A stretch of DNA of 39,499 nucleotides from Burkholderiales bacterium (GTDB lineage: Bacteria; Pseudomonadota; Gammaproteobacteria; Burkholderiales; Burkholderiaceae_C): the NCBI GenBank assembly GCA_027484405.1, contig JAIXTA010000200.1, forward strand, positions 1 to 39,499. Reading direction: 5' to 3'. Below are positions 1-8,407 of this stretch, in pieces. The first letter of the stretch is position 1, and each line of letters opens with the position of its first letter. The position numbers and the translations under genes were made by a program. Under the pieces are notes generated by a model, which was given only the letters and a program-made list of their open reading frames with translations, ran no database searches and was not told the DNA's origin.

Positions 1-1
1 C

Positions 2-244
2 TATGCCACGCTGCCCCAGGCCCTGCCGCAGCTGCTGAGCTACACGCTCTACCGCTGGGAGAACAACATCCGCGCCGCCGCCGTGCTGGGCGTGGTGGGG
101 GCGGGCGGCCTGGGACAGATGCTGCACTTCCACATGGGCCTGTTCCAGATGAGCAAGACCGCCACCCTGCTGGGCGTGACGATCCTGCTCGTGGTGGCAG
201 TAGACGCGCTCTCCTGGAGCCTGCGGCGCGCACTCACGCGCTAA
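2..244 (+). CDS. phnE: Phosphonate-type ABC transporter permease, C-terminal part (5' end outside window)
   Basis: The last 80 codons of an inner-membrane permease run into the window and stop at TAA 242-244. The visible part holds the cytoplasmic EAA-like loop of binding-protein-dependent permeases in the form seen in PhnE/PtxC proteins (YRWENNIRAAAVLGVVGAGG), which docks on the ATPase subunit. A final hydrophobic helix (about TLLGVTILLVVAVDALSW) and a short basic tail follow. PhnE proteins import phosphonates, or phosphite in PtxC relatives, together with an ATPase and a periplasmic binding protein, presumably encoded just upstream outside the window. The family call is good; the substrate cannot be decided from this fragment. 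It is convergent with the next gene. Confidence 0.8.
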   Translation, partial: YATLPQALPQLLSYTLYRWENNIRAAAVLGVVGAGGLGQMLHFHMGLFQMSKTATLLGVTILLVVAVDALSWSLRRALTR

Positions 245-381
245 GGCGCGCAGGTGTCAATGCTGAATGGATCATTTTCGGACAGAAAATTTCAATGTTC
301 GAAAAGTCCGAAGATCGGCTACAGAAAAGCGAGAAGCATCCGATTGGCCAGTTGAAAAGATTCAAAAGCGGCCAAATTCAA

Positions 382-1803
382 TCATTCAGCCGAGCGCGTC
401 TGTGCCCCGGCGCCCGGCGCGCCACCGCGGCGCCAGACCAGCGCCAGCAGCACGCCGCCCACCGCCAGCACGCCCACGCCGATCCAGGCCGCGTTCAGGC
501 CGCCAAGCTGCTTGCTGTAGACGTAGGACAGGCTGGACCACAGCATGTAGCCACAGGTGAGAATGAACAGCGCCGGCAGCACGGGGTAGAGCGGCACCTT
601 GAAGGGGCGCGGCGTGTTCGGCTCGCGCACGCGCAGCACGATCAGTGCGCAGCCCGACAGCAGGAAGAACAGCCAGAACACGGGGCTGGTGAACTCCACC
701 ATGGCCTTGAAGCCGCCCCCGCCCTGGCTGCTGGTGGCGAGCGCCAGCAGCACGAGCACTAGCGCCATGGCACCCTGCACCCACATGGCCGTCACCGGCG
801 CATTGCGCTGCGCATCCCAGGTGCCCATGAAGGACAGCACCGGCCAGTCGCGGCCCAAGGCGTAGTTGGTACGTGCGCCCACGATCATGGTGGCGTTGAT
901 GCTGGTCAACGCGGCAATGGCCACCATGATGGAGATGACGATCTGCCCGGTGTTGCCAAAAGCCACCTGCAGCAGATCGGCCGCCACGGCTTTGCTCTTG
1001 CCCATCGCGCCGATGCCCAGCACGCTCACATAGGCCCAGTTCACGAGCAGGTACAGCGCGGTGATCAGCACGATCGAGATCACCATGGCGCGCAGCATGT
1101 TGCGGTGCGGGTCACGCACCTCGGCGCTGATGTAGGCAGCCTCGTTCCAGCCGCCGTAGGTCAGCAGGACGAACACCATGGCCAGGCCCAGCATGGACAG
1201 CGGCGGCATGGCCGCAGCGGCCGCCGGTGCCGGCGCAGCATCGGCAGGCACGGGGCTGCCGCTGGCTGCCAGCCAGACTGCGGCAGCAATGATGACGACC
1301 AGCCCGCCCACCTCAGCCAGGGTGAGCCAGCTCTGCGTGAGCGCACCGGCCCGGATGCCGCGCACGTTGATCCAGGTGAGGATCATCACGGCGGCTGCAC
1401 CATAGAGCGCAGCCGACAGCGTGGCATTGCCGTGGAGAGGCGCAATCTCGGTCATGTAGTCGCCAAACACAAAAGCGAGCAGGGCGATCGAGCCGGTGGT
1501 GATCACCGAGAAGCGTGCCCAGGCAAACAAAAAGCTCACGGCGCGGCCGTAGGCGCGGTGCAGGAAGTGATAGTCGCCCCCGGCGTTCGGGTAGGCCGTC
1601 GCGAGCTCGGCATAGCAGAGCGCGCCGATCAGGGAAATCACGCCGCCGGCGATCCAGGCCGCATACATCCAGAACTCGCTGCCGGCAAACATGGCCACCA
1701 GCGAGGGTGCCTTGAAGATGCCGGCCCCGATGACGATGCCGACGATGATGGCCACCGCCTCCTTGAGGCCGAGGGTGGGTTGGGGCGTGGAGTTCATGGG
1801 CAT
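382..1803 (-). CDS. APC-superfamily amino acid permease
   Basis: A 473-residue integral membrane protein with about twelve hydrophobic segments. The first helix carries the APC signature (GIVIGAGIFKAPSLVA, near residues 22-37), the broken helix that binds the substrate amino and carboxyl groups in this superfamily. A second recognisable block is the helix-6-like stretch YGGWNEAAYISAEVRDP near residue 215. Length and motifs fit amino acid/polyamine/organocation transporters that act as proton symporters or exchangers. Substrate cannot be predicted; basic or neutral amino acids are the family default. It is transcribed alone on the minus strand, convergent with phnE. The chosen ATG is the first; a second ATG two codons later is equally possible. 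Confidence 0.85.
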   Translation of the reverse strand: MPMNSTPQPTLGLKEAVAIIVGIVIGAGIFKAPSLVAMFAGSEFWMYAAWIAGGVISLIGALCYAELATAYPNAGGDYHFLHRAYGRAVSFLFAWARFSVITTGSIALLAFVFGDYMTEIAPLHGNATLSAALYGAAAVMILTWINVRGIRAGALTQSWLTLAEVGGLVVIIAAAVWLAASGSPVPADAAPAPAAAAAMPPLSMLGLAMVFVLLTYGGWNEAAYISAEVRDPHRNMLRAMVISIVLITALYLLVNWAYVSVLGIGAMGKSKAVAADLLQVAFGNTGQIVISIMVAIAALTSINATMIVGARTNYALGRDWPVLSFMGTWDAQRNAPVTAMWVQGAMALVLVLLALATSSQGGGGFKAMVEFTSPVFWLFFLLSGCALIVLRVREPNTPRPFKVPLYPVLPALFILTCGYMLWSSLSYVYSKQLGGLNAAWIGVGVLAVGGVLLALVWRRGGAPGAGAQTRSAE

Positions 1804-1912
1804 GGGTCCCGGGTGTGCTGGTGCGGGCGGTGCGGCGCGCCATGGCGCTACGTTCCGGCGAAGAGCAGAGCCGACGATCGGCAGGCTGGCTTGAGGTCTA
1901 TGTCTGAAAACG

Positions 1913-1937
1913 AAACACCCCGCCGGGCGGGGTGTTT
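1913..1937 (-). terminator. Rho-independent terminator of the exported methyltransferase-like gene
   Basis: A perfect inverted repeat, AAACACCCCGCC (1913-1924) and GGCGGGGTGTTT (1926-1937), lies 34 bases past the stop codon of the minus-strand gene at 1972-2889. Read on the minus strand the hairpin is followed by TTTCGTTTTC, a usable U-rich tail. On the plus strand the arm itself also ends in TTTG, so weak bidirectional action is possible. Confidence 0.8.
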
Positions 1938-1971
1938 GTTGGCCTCAGTCCTCAATCCAGACGGGCGGCCT

Positions 1972-2889
1972 TCAGTTGTTCATCGCACGGCTGTTGGCGT
2001 CCGTGCCGGAGTGGATCTGGCGCGGTGCGCCCGAGCGCTCGGCAGTGAAGGCGCTGGTCAGTCCGTTGCCGGTCACGGTGCCGGTGATGCGGTTGCCGGC
2101 CACGGTGCCGGTGTAGGTCAGCACGCGGCCATCGACGGCACGCAGGCCGAACTTGATCTGGTCGCCCCGCAGTTCGGGGTCGATCAGGTTGGCCTCGATG
2201 TCGGCGTTCAGACGCGCATTGCCGCTCAAGCGCTGGTAGGTCTGGTTCACATCCATGGTGAAGTTGCCCACGGCGCGCTCGGCCACGGTCACGCGCCAGT
2301 TGCCGCTTGCATTGGCCGGCACGATCCAGAGGTAGCCGTAGCGGTTTTCCACGACGCTGGTCTCGTCGGGCTCCCAGTCGCCCATGGTGAAGGCGTGGGC
2401 CACCAGACGGGTACCCGGCTTCATGCGGTCCAGCAGGATCGGGCGCAGGCGCAGGTTCAGCTGCGGTAGCAGGTACATGGTGACGACGGTGGCGTCGAAG
2501 AACTCGGTCTTGAAGATGTCGCCCTGACGGAACTCGACCATCTTCTCCACGCCGGCCTCGCGCGCCATGCGGCGCGACACGGCGACCATGTCAGGGTTGT
2601 ATTCAATGCCCAGCCCGCGGGCCTTGAAGTCGCGCGCAGCAGCGATGTTGATCTTGCCGTCGCCCGAGCCCAGGTCGACCACGAAGTCCTTTTCGGTGGT
2701 CTGCGCCATGCGCAGCATGCGGTTGACCAGCGAGTCCGGTGTCGGCACCCAGATCACGTCCTTGCCCGCCTGGCCGACCTGCGGCTTGAAGTTGGGGTTG
2801 CCCTGCTGGGCGGTCTGTGCCTGTGCCGTGAAGGACAGGCAGGCAACGGAAATCAGCGAGAGGACAAGACCGCGCGCGAGCAGATTCAT
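1972..2889 (-). CDS. Exported class I SAM-methyltransferase-fold protein
   Basis: A 305-residue protein. It starts with a clear Sec signal peptide (MNLLARGLVLSLISVACLSF, then TAQAQ with likely cleavage after AQA), and that is why I chose ATG 2889 over more upstream starts. The mature part has a Rossmann methyltransferase core: motif I VVDLGSGDGK (about residues 70-79), an acidic end of strand 2 (GIEYNP), and post-motifs GDIFKTEFFDATVVTMYLLPQ and LKPGTR-like DRMKPGTRLVAH. The pattern DLGSGDG, YLLP, DWEPD resembles the FAM173/ATPSCKMT lysine methyltransferase group. A beta-rich C-terminal segment of roughly 80 residues follows (FGLRAVDGRVLTYTGTVAGN). The odd point is an exported enzyme needing SAM, a cytoplasmic cofactor. 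Function is unknown; the fold call is strong. It is divergent from the dcw operon. Confidence 0.75.
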   Translation of the reverse strand: MNLLARGLVLSLISVACLSFTAQAQTAQQGNPNFKPQVGQAGKDVIWVPTPDSLVNRMLRMAQTTEKDFVVDLGSGDGKINIAAARDFKARGLGIEYNPDMVAVSRRMAREAGVEKMVEFRQGDIFKTEFFDATVVTMYLLPQLNLRLRPILLDRMKPGTRLVAHAFTMGDWEPDETSVVENRYGYLWIVPANASGNWRVTVAERAVGNFTMDVNQTYQRLSGNARLNADIEANLIDPELRGDQIKFGLRAVDGRVLTYTGTVAGNRITGTVTGNGLTSAFTAERSGAPRQIHSGTDANSRAMNN

Positions 2890-3306
2890 GATGGGGGGAA
2901 GATTCAGGGTGGAGGAAGACGCGCAGTATGGGCGGCGCGTTGCTGCATCGTCATTGTGGAAATTCCCCATGGCGGCAGCGGGCTGGCGGGGCGCGCCGGG
3001 TCGTGCGCGTGGGCAGAGGCATGTGTTCACAGTGGGGTGTATCGGGGCGTGAGACGCCGCGCCTGCACGCCGCCGCCCCTGCGCACGACCCGGCGCGTCG
3101 CTCGTGCGGACCCGTCAGCCCGCTCCAGGCCGCCCGAAAGTGCCCGACTGGCGACTCCCGCATGCAGATGACTAGTTTTTTATCCAGTGGTTTCTTGAGA
3201 AACCACTTGAGATGCGTAGCCCAAACCCTTCTTTTCAAACCCCTTTTGAAGCGCGGGTCATTCCCCCGGGATCACGCTAAGTGCTTCATTTCATTGGGTT
3301 TTTCGC
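2890..3306. other. Intergenic region without a convincing gene
   Basis: About 420 bases separate the exported methyltransferase-like gene from the mraZ promoter. Open frames here are short, arginine- and proline-rich and have no recognisable domain. The stretch from 3160 to 3330 is clearly AT-richer than its surroundings and contains the palindrome at 3186-3207. I see no RNA gene and no clear promoter for the minus-strand gene. Confidence 0.5.
3186..3207. repeat. Perfect 10-bp palindrome, possible operator
   Basis: The arms AGTGGTTTCT (3186-3195) and AGAAACCACT (3198-3207) are perfect reverse complements around a two-base centre. Neither strand has a T-run after the hairpin, so it does not look like a terminator. 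The dyad, its AT-rich setting and its place between divergent genes suggest a binding site for a dimeric regulator. No regulator is identified. Confidence 0.5.
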
Positions 3307-3335
3307 TTGCGGGGGTGTTTTCGTTCACGTAGAGT
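3307..3335 (+). promoter_or_regulatory. Candidate sigma-70 promoter of the dcw operon
   Basis: A TTGCGG hexamer (3307-3312) is followed by a 17-base spacer and TAGAGT (3330-3335). These match the consensus at 3 of 6 and 4 of 6 positions. Transcription would begin near 3342, giving a leader of about 70 bases before mraZ. The location just upstream of, and overlapping, the MraZ-like boxes supports the call more than the hexamers do. Confidence 0.4.
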
Positions 3336-3368
3336 GGCGAATTGTGGGAAGTAAGGGCAAAAAGTGGC
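3334..3368 (+). promoter_or_regulatory. Four MraZ-like operator boxes at 10-bp spacing
   Basis: Direct pentamers GTGGC (3334), GTGGG (3344), AGGGC (3354) and GTGGC (3364) begin exactly 10 bases apart. In E. coli MraZ binds TGGGN direct repeats separated by 5 bases upstream of its own operon and represses it. The phase, the core sequence and the position between the candidate -10 hexamer and mraZ match that arrangement. Three boxes keep the TGG core; the third (AGGGC) is degenerate. Autorepression of the dcw operon is inferred. Confidence 0.65.
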
Positions 3369-3411
3369 ACACCGAACCCACAACGGTGCGCACTTTTGGA
3401 TCTGCTCAGGG

Positions 3412-3840
3412 ATGTATCAAGGGTCGAACCTCATCACGTTGGACGCAAAGGGGCGCATGGCGGTGCCGGCCCGGCATCGTGACGCCCTGATGGCTTCCTG
3501 CGAGGGTCGCCTGACGCTGACCAAGCATCCCCACGGCTGTCTCATGATGTTCCCCCGTTCGACCTGGGAGATTCATCGCGAGCGCATCGCCGCCCTGCCC
3601 ATGGAGGCCGCCGCCTGGAAGCGCATCTTCCTGGGCAGTGCGCAGGACGCCGAACTCGACGGCTCCGGACGCGTGCTGGTGGCCCCCGAGCTGCGCCTTG
3701 CCGCCGGACTGACGCGCGACATCATGCTGCTGGGCATGGGCAGCCACTTCGAGATCTGGGATGCCGCCACGCTGGCGCAGCACGAGAGTGCGGCGATCGC
3801 GCAGGGCATGCCTGACGCCGTCAAGCAGCTTTCATTCTGA
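3412..3840 (+). CDS. mraZ: Transcriptional regulator MraZ
   Basis: A 142-residue DNA-binding protein of the AbrB/SpoVT superfamily, first gene of the dcw operon. The start ATG 3412 was chosen because MraZ proteins begin M(F/Y)QG, as here in [20 protein letters not shown]; an upstream GTG at 3364 would add 16 residues of non-conserved sequence and lies inside the operator boxes. Both repeats of the family are present: [14 protein letters not shown] near residue 12 and [13 protein letters not shown] near residue 80. MraZ forms a ring-shaped oligomer that contacts spaced TGG boxes. The boxes just upstream imply that it controls this operon. It is followed after 16 bases by rsmH. Confidence 0.95.
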   Translation: MYQGSNLITLDAKGRMAVPARHRDALMASCEGRLTLTKHPHGCLMMFPRSTWEIHRERIAALPMEAAAWKRIFLGSAQDAELDGSGRVLVAPELRLAAGLTRDIMLLGMGSHFEIWDAATLAQHESAAIAQGMPDAVKQLSF

Positions 3841-3856
3841 GCGGGCCCCGTGATTC

Positions 3857-4855
3857 ATGACTTCCGCGGCGCCTCCTTCAGAGCACCGCACGGTGCCCCC
3901 TGCGAATTCCCAGCCTGCTGTTCACATCACGGTGCTGCTGCACGAGTCGGTCGATGCCCTGATCACCGATCCGGCGGGCACCTATGTGGACGGCACCTTC
4001 GGCCGCGGCGGCCATACGCGTCTGCTGCTTTCGCGCCTGGGGCCGCAGGCCCGGGTCTTCGGCTTCGATCGGGACCCGCAGGCCATCGAGGCCGCGCAGC
4101 AGCTCTCGCGCGAGGATGCGCGCTTCACGCCGATCCACGAGCCCTTCTCGGCGCTGGAGCGCGAGCTTGCGGCGCGCCGCGTGACGCAGCTGACCGGGCT
4201 GCTGCTCGATCTGGGCGTGTCCAGCCCGCAGATCGACACGCCCGAGCGGGGCTTTTCCTTTCGGTTCGATGCGCCACTGGACATGCGCATGGATACCACC
4301 CGCGGCATGACCGCCGCAGACTGGCTGAACACGGCCGCGCAGGAAGACATCAGGGAGATCATCCATGCCTATGGTGAAGAACGGTTTGCTGCGCGAATTG
4401 CAGCGGCGATTGCTGCTCGCCGCACGGTCCAGCCCATCACCCGCACGGGGGAACTTGCCCAGATCGTGGCAGGGGCCGTCAAGACCCGCGAGAAGGGGCA
4501 GGACCCGGCCACACGCACCTTTCAGGCTCTACGGATTTTCATCAATCGGGAGCTTGAGGAGCTCGAGCAAGTTCTGATGCAGGCGCAACGCATGATCCGT
4601 CCGCAGGGCCGTCTTGCCGTGATCAGCTTCCATTCGCTGGAAGACCGGATCGTCAAGCAGTTCCTTGCGCCGCCGCGCGCAGACGCCAGCCTGCGCCACC
4701 TGCCCCTGCGTGGCGAGGTGGCCGGTGCTGCGCGCTGGTCAGACCTCGACCGGATCAAGCCCTCCGAGGCTGAGATCGGCGCCAACCCGCGCTCGCGCTC
4801 GGCGGTGCTGCGCGTGGCCACGCGCACCGAGGCTGCGGCCCTGGAGGCTGCATGA
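3857..4855 (+). CDS. rsmH: 16S rRNA (cytosine(1402)-N4)-methyltransferase
   Basis: A 332-residue SAM-dependent enzyme that methylates N4 of C1402 in the decoding centre of 16S rRNA. Visible motifs are [13 protein letters not shown] at the N-terminus, the SAM-binding loop [14 protein letters not shown] (about residues 45-58), [13 protein letters not shown], the RMD segment ([16 protein letters not shown]) and the C-terminal [14 protein letters not shown] block followed by [12 protein letters not shown]. Length is normal. No strong ribosome binding site precedes ATG 3857, so translation may depend on mraZ. The stop codon overlaps the ftsL start as ATGA. Confidence 0.97.
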   Translation: MTSAAPPSEHRTVPPANSQPAVHITVLLHESVDALITDPAGTYVDGTFGRGGHTRLLLSRLGPQARVFGFDRDPQAIEAAQQLSREDARFTPIHEPFSALERELAARRVTQLTGLLLDLGVSSPQIDTPERGFSFRFDAPLDMRMDTTRGMTAADWLNTAAQEDIREIIHAYGEERFAARIAAAIAARRTVQPITRTGELAQIVAGAVKTREKGQDPATRTFQALRIFINRELEELEQVLMQAQRMIRPQGRLAVISFHSLEDRIVKQFLAPPRADASLRHLPLRGEVAGAARWSDLDRIKPSEAEIGANPRSRSAVLRVATRTEAAALEAA

Positions 4856-5184
4856 AGCCGCTGCAGCTCATCCTGGGTGCCGCCGTGCTGGCCTCGATGT
4901 TTTCGATCGTCACGAGCAGCCACGCCTCGCGCAAGCTCTTCGTGGCCATCGAGCGTGCGGATACCCAGGCCAAGCGCCTGGACACCGAGTTCCGCCAGCT
5001 GCAGGTCGAGCAGACGGCACTGGCCAAGCCGGGCCTGATCGACAGCTCGGCGCGGCGTGACCTGCAGATGGAGCGCGTGACGCCGGCACACACCCTGTAT
5101 CTCAATGCGCAGGATGCGCGCGCGGTCGCCGCTCGGCCGGCTGCGCCCGCGGCATCACCTGCGCCGGCAGGGGCTGCCCAATGA
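4852..5184 (+). CDS. ftsL: Cell division protein FtsL
   Basis: A 110-residue bitopic inner-membrane protein. A short cytoplasmic end precedes one transmembrane helix (about residues 4-22, [20 protein letters not shown]). A periplasmic heptad-rich coiled coil follows ([31 protein letters not shown]), then an Ala/Pro-rich tail. FtsL joins FtsB and FtsQ to control septal peptidoglycan synthesis by FtsW-FtsI. Sequence conservation in this family is low, so topology and position between rsmH and ftsI carry the call. It overlaps both neighbours by four bases (ATGA). Confidence 0.9.
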   Translation: MKPLQLILGAAVLASMFSIVTSSHASRKLFVAIERADTQAKRLDTEFRQLQVEQTALAKPGLIDSSARRDLQMERVTPAHTLYLNAQDARAVAARPAAPAASPAPAGAAQ

Positions 5185-6905
5185 GTGCCCATCGCAAGAC
5201 GCAGCTCTCCGAGGTACGCAGCCGCGTGGCCATGGCGGTGCTCACGCTGGCCTTTCTCGCACTGGTGGGCCGCGCGCTCTGGCTGCAGGGGCCGTTCTCG
5301 GACTTCCTGCAGGAAAAGGGCGAGCAGCGCTACGCGCGCACGCTGGAGATTCCGGCCGTGCGCGGCAAGATCATGGACCGCAACGGCGTGGTGGTGGCCT
5401 CCAGCATTCCGGCACGTACGGTCTGGGCGATTCCCGAAGACGTGGAGATGAGCGCCGAACAATCGCGCAAGTTGGCCGCGCTGCTTGAGATGAACGAGCG
5501 CGAACTGGGTCGCCGTCTTGCGGACGAAGACCGCAAGTTCGTCTACCTGCGCCGCCAGCTCGATCCGGCCGTGGCCGACAAGATTGCTGCGCTGAAGATC
5601 CCCGGCATCCACTTCCGAGAGGAATATCGCCGCTTCTATCCGGAAGGCGAGGCACTGGCACACGTCCTAGGCTTCACGGACATCGAAGACAACGGCCAGG
5701 AAGGGATCGAGCTGGCCATGAACAAGATCCTGGCTGGCCAGACCGGCAGCCGCCGTGTGATCAAGGACCGGCTCGGGCGCGTCATCGAGGACGTCGAGCA
5801 CGTCCGGCCGGCGCTCCCCGGGCGCGACGTGACCCTGTCCATCGACAGCAAGCTGCAGTTCCTGGCGTTTTCCGAACTGAAGAATGCCGTGGCCGAGCAT
5901 CAGGCCAAGGCAGGGGCGATCGTGGTGCTCGACGCCCATACCGGCGAGGTGCTCGCCATGGCCAACTACCCGACCTTCAACCCGAACCAGCGCCGCGGCC
6001 TGACCGGCCAGCAGCTGCGCAACCGCGCCATCACAGACACCTTCGAGCCGGGCTCCACCATGAAGCCCTTCACGATTGCGCTGGGCCTGGAGACAGGCAA
6101 GGTCACGCCGCTCTCCACGATCCAGACGGGCGCCGGCAAGATGGAGTTTGCCGGTCACACCATCACCGACACCTCCGGCCACGGCACGCTGACGGTGGAG
6201 GAAGTGCTGCAGAAGTCCAGCAACATCGGCACCACCAAGATCGCCATGCAGATCCCGGCCAGCAAGATGTGGGGCCAGTTTGCGCAGGTGGGCTTCGGCC
6301 AGGCGCCGCGCATCGGCTTTCCGGGTGCAGCCGCCGGCCGTCTGCGCCCGGCAGAGAGCTGGCGTCCCATCGAACAGGCCACCATGAGCTATGGCTACGG
6401 CCTGTCGGTTTCGCTGATTCAACTTGCACGCAGCTACACCGTGTTTGCCAACGACGGCGAGCTCATGCCCCTGTCCTTCACCAAGTTGCCGCAGCCGCAG
6501 CCGGGTGCCCGCGTGCTGACCGAGCAGAACGCCCAGGCCATGCGCAAGATGCTGGAAATGGCGGCTGGCCCCGGCGGCACCGCGCCCAAGAGCCAGGTGA
6601 TCGGCTACCGCGTGGCCGGCAAGACCGGCACGGCGCGCAAACAGGGCCCGGGCGGCTACATGCCGGGCAAGTACATCGGTTCCTTCGTCGGCTTTGCGCC
6701 GGCGAGCAACCCGCGGGTGATCGTGGCCGTGATGATCGACGAACCCTCGGCCGGCAAGTTCTACGGTGGCGAAGTGGCGGCCCCGGTGTTTGCCGGTGTG
6801 GTGTCTGCCGGCCTGCGTGCACTGAACGTGACCCCTGATGCGCCCTACAAGACGCTCATCGTGCAGGACCGCGGCGTGCAGGAACCAGTGGGAGAGAGCC
6901 TGTGA
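5181..6905 (+). CDS. ftsI: Penicillin-binding protein 3 (septal transpeptidase)
   Basis: A 574-residue class B penicillin-binding protein that crosslinks peptidoglycan at the division septum with FtsW. Residues about 14-35 are the membrane anchor. The periplasmic pedestal includes the conserved RGKIMDRNG segment (61-69). The transpeptidase domain has all three catalytic motifs: STMK with nucleophile Ser292, SSN at 346-348 and KTGT at 481-484. Length agrees with FtsI/PBP3. It starts in the ATGA overlap with ftsL, and its TGA overlaps the GTG start of murE. Confidence 0.98.
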   Translation: MSAHRKTQLSEVRSRVAMAVLTLAFLALVGRALWLQGPFSDFLQEKGEQRYARTLEIPAVRGKIMDRNGVVVASSIPARTVWAIPEDVEMSAEQSRKLAALLEMNERELGRRLADEDRKFVYLRRQLDPAVADKIAALKIPGIHFREEYRRFYPEGEALAHVLGFTDIEDNGQEGIELAMNKILAGQTGSRRVIKDRLGRVIEDVEHVRPALPGRDVTLSIDSKLQFLAFSELKNAVAEHQAKAGAIVVLDAHTGEVLAMANYPTFNPNQRRGLTGQQLRNRAITDTFEPGSTMKPFTIALGLETGKVTPLSTIQTGAGKMEFAGHTITDTSGHGTLTVEEVLQKSSNIGTTKIAMQIPASKMWGQFAQVGFGQAPRIGFPGAAAGRLRPAESWRPIEQATMSYGYGLSVSLIQLARSYTVFANDGELMPLSFTKLPQPQPGARVLTEQNAQAMRKMLEMAAGPGGTAPKSQVIGYRVAGKTGTARKQGPGGYMPGKYIGSFVGFAPASNPRVIVAVMIDEPSAGKFYGGEVAAPVFAGVVSAGLRALNVTPDAPYKTLIVQDRGVQEPVGESL

Positions 6906-8407
6906 GCATCGTTTCCCAATGGCTCCTTGACCACGCTGCATCCGGCGCGGATCTTGTGTCGGACAGCCGTCGCGTGCGCAAGGGTGATGTGTTCGTCGCC
7001 TATCCGGGCCAGACGCATGATGGCCGCGCCTACATCGATCAGGCCCTGGCAGCCGGTGCAGCGGCGCTGATCGTCGAGGCCGAGGGCTTCGATGCAACCC
7101 GCCACTTCGACGTGCCGGTGCTGCAGGTCTCGCAGCTCAAGCGCAACGCCGGCGACATCGCCAGCGCCTACTACGGCCACCCGACCCACAAGCTTGCCGT
7201 GATCGGCGTCACCGGCACCAGTGGCAAGACGACCACCACGCAGTGGATTGCCCATGCGCTGACGCGCGCGGGGCTCAAATGCGGCGTGATCGGCACCCTG
7301 GGCGCGGGCTTCGTCGGCCGTCTGCAGGACTTTGGTTTGACGACGCCGCAGTCGGTGGATCTGCAGCGCACCTTTGCGCAGCTGCTGCGAGAAGGTGCGC
7401 AAGCGGTGGCCATCGAGGCCTCGTCCATCGGTCTGGCCGAACATCGTCTCGCGGGTACGCGCTTTCACACGGCCGTGTTCACCAATCTCACGCAGGACCA
7501 CCTCGATTACCACGGCTCGATGGAAGCCTACGAGACCGCCAAGCGCGCCCTGTTCACCTGGCCCGGCCTGAAGGCGGCGGTGACCAATCTGGACGACGGC
7601 GCAGGACGGCGCGTCGCCAAGCTCATTGCCGCGCAGGCCAATGTGCCGCATCTGGTGGGCTATGGGCTGCAGCGGCACGACGGCTTTGTCTGCGACATCG
7701 AGCTCTTTGTCGATGCGCTGGGATGGACCGCCGAGGGTGCCGAGCTGACGCTGACCGACGGCGAGGCCCGGGTTCCCGCGCGCCTGCCGGCCTTTGGTGT
7801 GTTCAATGTGAGCAATGCGCTGGCCGTGATGGGCGCGATGCTGTCGCTCGGCATCCCCCTGCAGAACGTAGCCGAGCTGCTGGCCGGTGTGCCAGCGGTG
7901 GATGGCCGGTTGATGTCCTTCGGCGGCGCCGACCAGCCGCTGGTGGTGGTGGACTATGCGCACAAGCCGGACGCGCTGGACAAGGTGTTGCAGGCCATGC
8001 AGCCGGTGGCCCGTGCTCGTGGCGGCCGACTGGTCTGCGTCTTTGGCTGTGGCGGCGACCGGGATTCCAGCAAGCGGCCGGTCATGGGCGCCATTGCGGC
8101 ACGTCTTGCGGACGCCGTGGTGATCACGAGTGACAACCCGCGCAGTGAAGACCCCCTGGCCATCATGGCGCAGATTGCTGCCGGGCTGCCTGGCGGGTCG
8201 GCAGCGGCTTCCGGTGTGCCGGTGACCCTGCAGGCGGACCGCGCCCAGGCGATCGCGAGCAGCATCGCGCAGGCGTCTGCAGCCGACGTGATCGTGGTGG
8301 CCGGCAAGGGGCACGAGACCTATCAGGAAGTCCGCGGCGTGAAGCATCCCTTCGAGGACGCGGCACATGTCAAGACGGCACTGACTGCCTGGGGAGGTGC
8401 GCGATGA
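6902..8407 (+). CDS. murE: UDP-MurNAc-L-Ala-D-Glu:meso-diaminopimelate ligase
   Basis: A 501-residue cytoplasmic Mur ligase that adds the third stem residue to the peptidoglycan precursor using ATP. The N-terminal domain has SDSRRVRKGDVFVA (20-33). The ATP loop GTSGKTTT is at 105-112. The DNPR motif at 411-414 is the specificity determinant typical of meso-diaminopimelate rather than lysine enzymes. The C-terminal KGHE (in AGKGHETYQ) is conserved. It uses a GTG start inside a GTGA overlap with ftsI, and its own end overlaps murF by four bases. Confidence 0.97.
   Translation: MSIVSQWLLDHAASGADLVSDSRRVRKGDVFVAYPGQTHDGRAYIDQALAAGAAALIVEAEGFDATRHFDVPVLQVSQLKRNAGDIASAYYGHPTHKLAVIGVTGTSGKTTTTQWIAHALTRAGLKCGVIGTLGAGFVGRLQDFGLTTPQSVDLQRTFAQLLREGAQAVAIEASSIGLAEHRLAGTRFHTAVFTNLTQDHLDYHGSMEAYETAKRALFTWPGLKAAVTNLDDGAGRRVAKLIAAQANVPHLVGYGLQRHDGFVCDIELFVDALGWTAEGAELTLTDGEARVPARLPAFGVFNVSNALAVMGAMLSLGIPLQNVAELLAGVPAVDGRLMSFGGADQPLVVVDYAHKPDALDKVLQAMQPVARARGGRLVCVFGCGGDRDSSKRPVMGAIAARLADAVVITSDNPRSEDPLAIMAQIAAGLPGGSAAASGVPVTLQADRAQAIASSIAQASAADVIVVAGKGHETYQEVRGVKHPFEDAAHVKTALTAWGGAR

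Noticed and set aside
1105-2469. Plus-strand 454-codon frame across the permease and the exported methyltransferase gene
   Set aside because: It spans an intergenic terminator and two genuine minus-strand genes and has no recognisable domain.
2951-3238. Minus-strand 95-codon frame in the mraZ upstream region
   Set aside because: No domain, no ribosome binding site, and its Arg/Pro/Cys composition looks non-coding. It also covers the palindrome.
5667-7097. Long minus-strand frame opposite ftsI and murE
   Set aside because: Composition (Arg, His, Gly, Ala) and exact overlap with two recognised genes mark it as a codon-bias shadow; the same applies to similar frames opposite murE, murC, ftsA and ftsZ.
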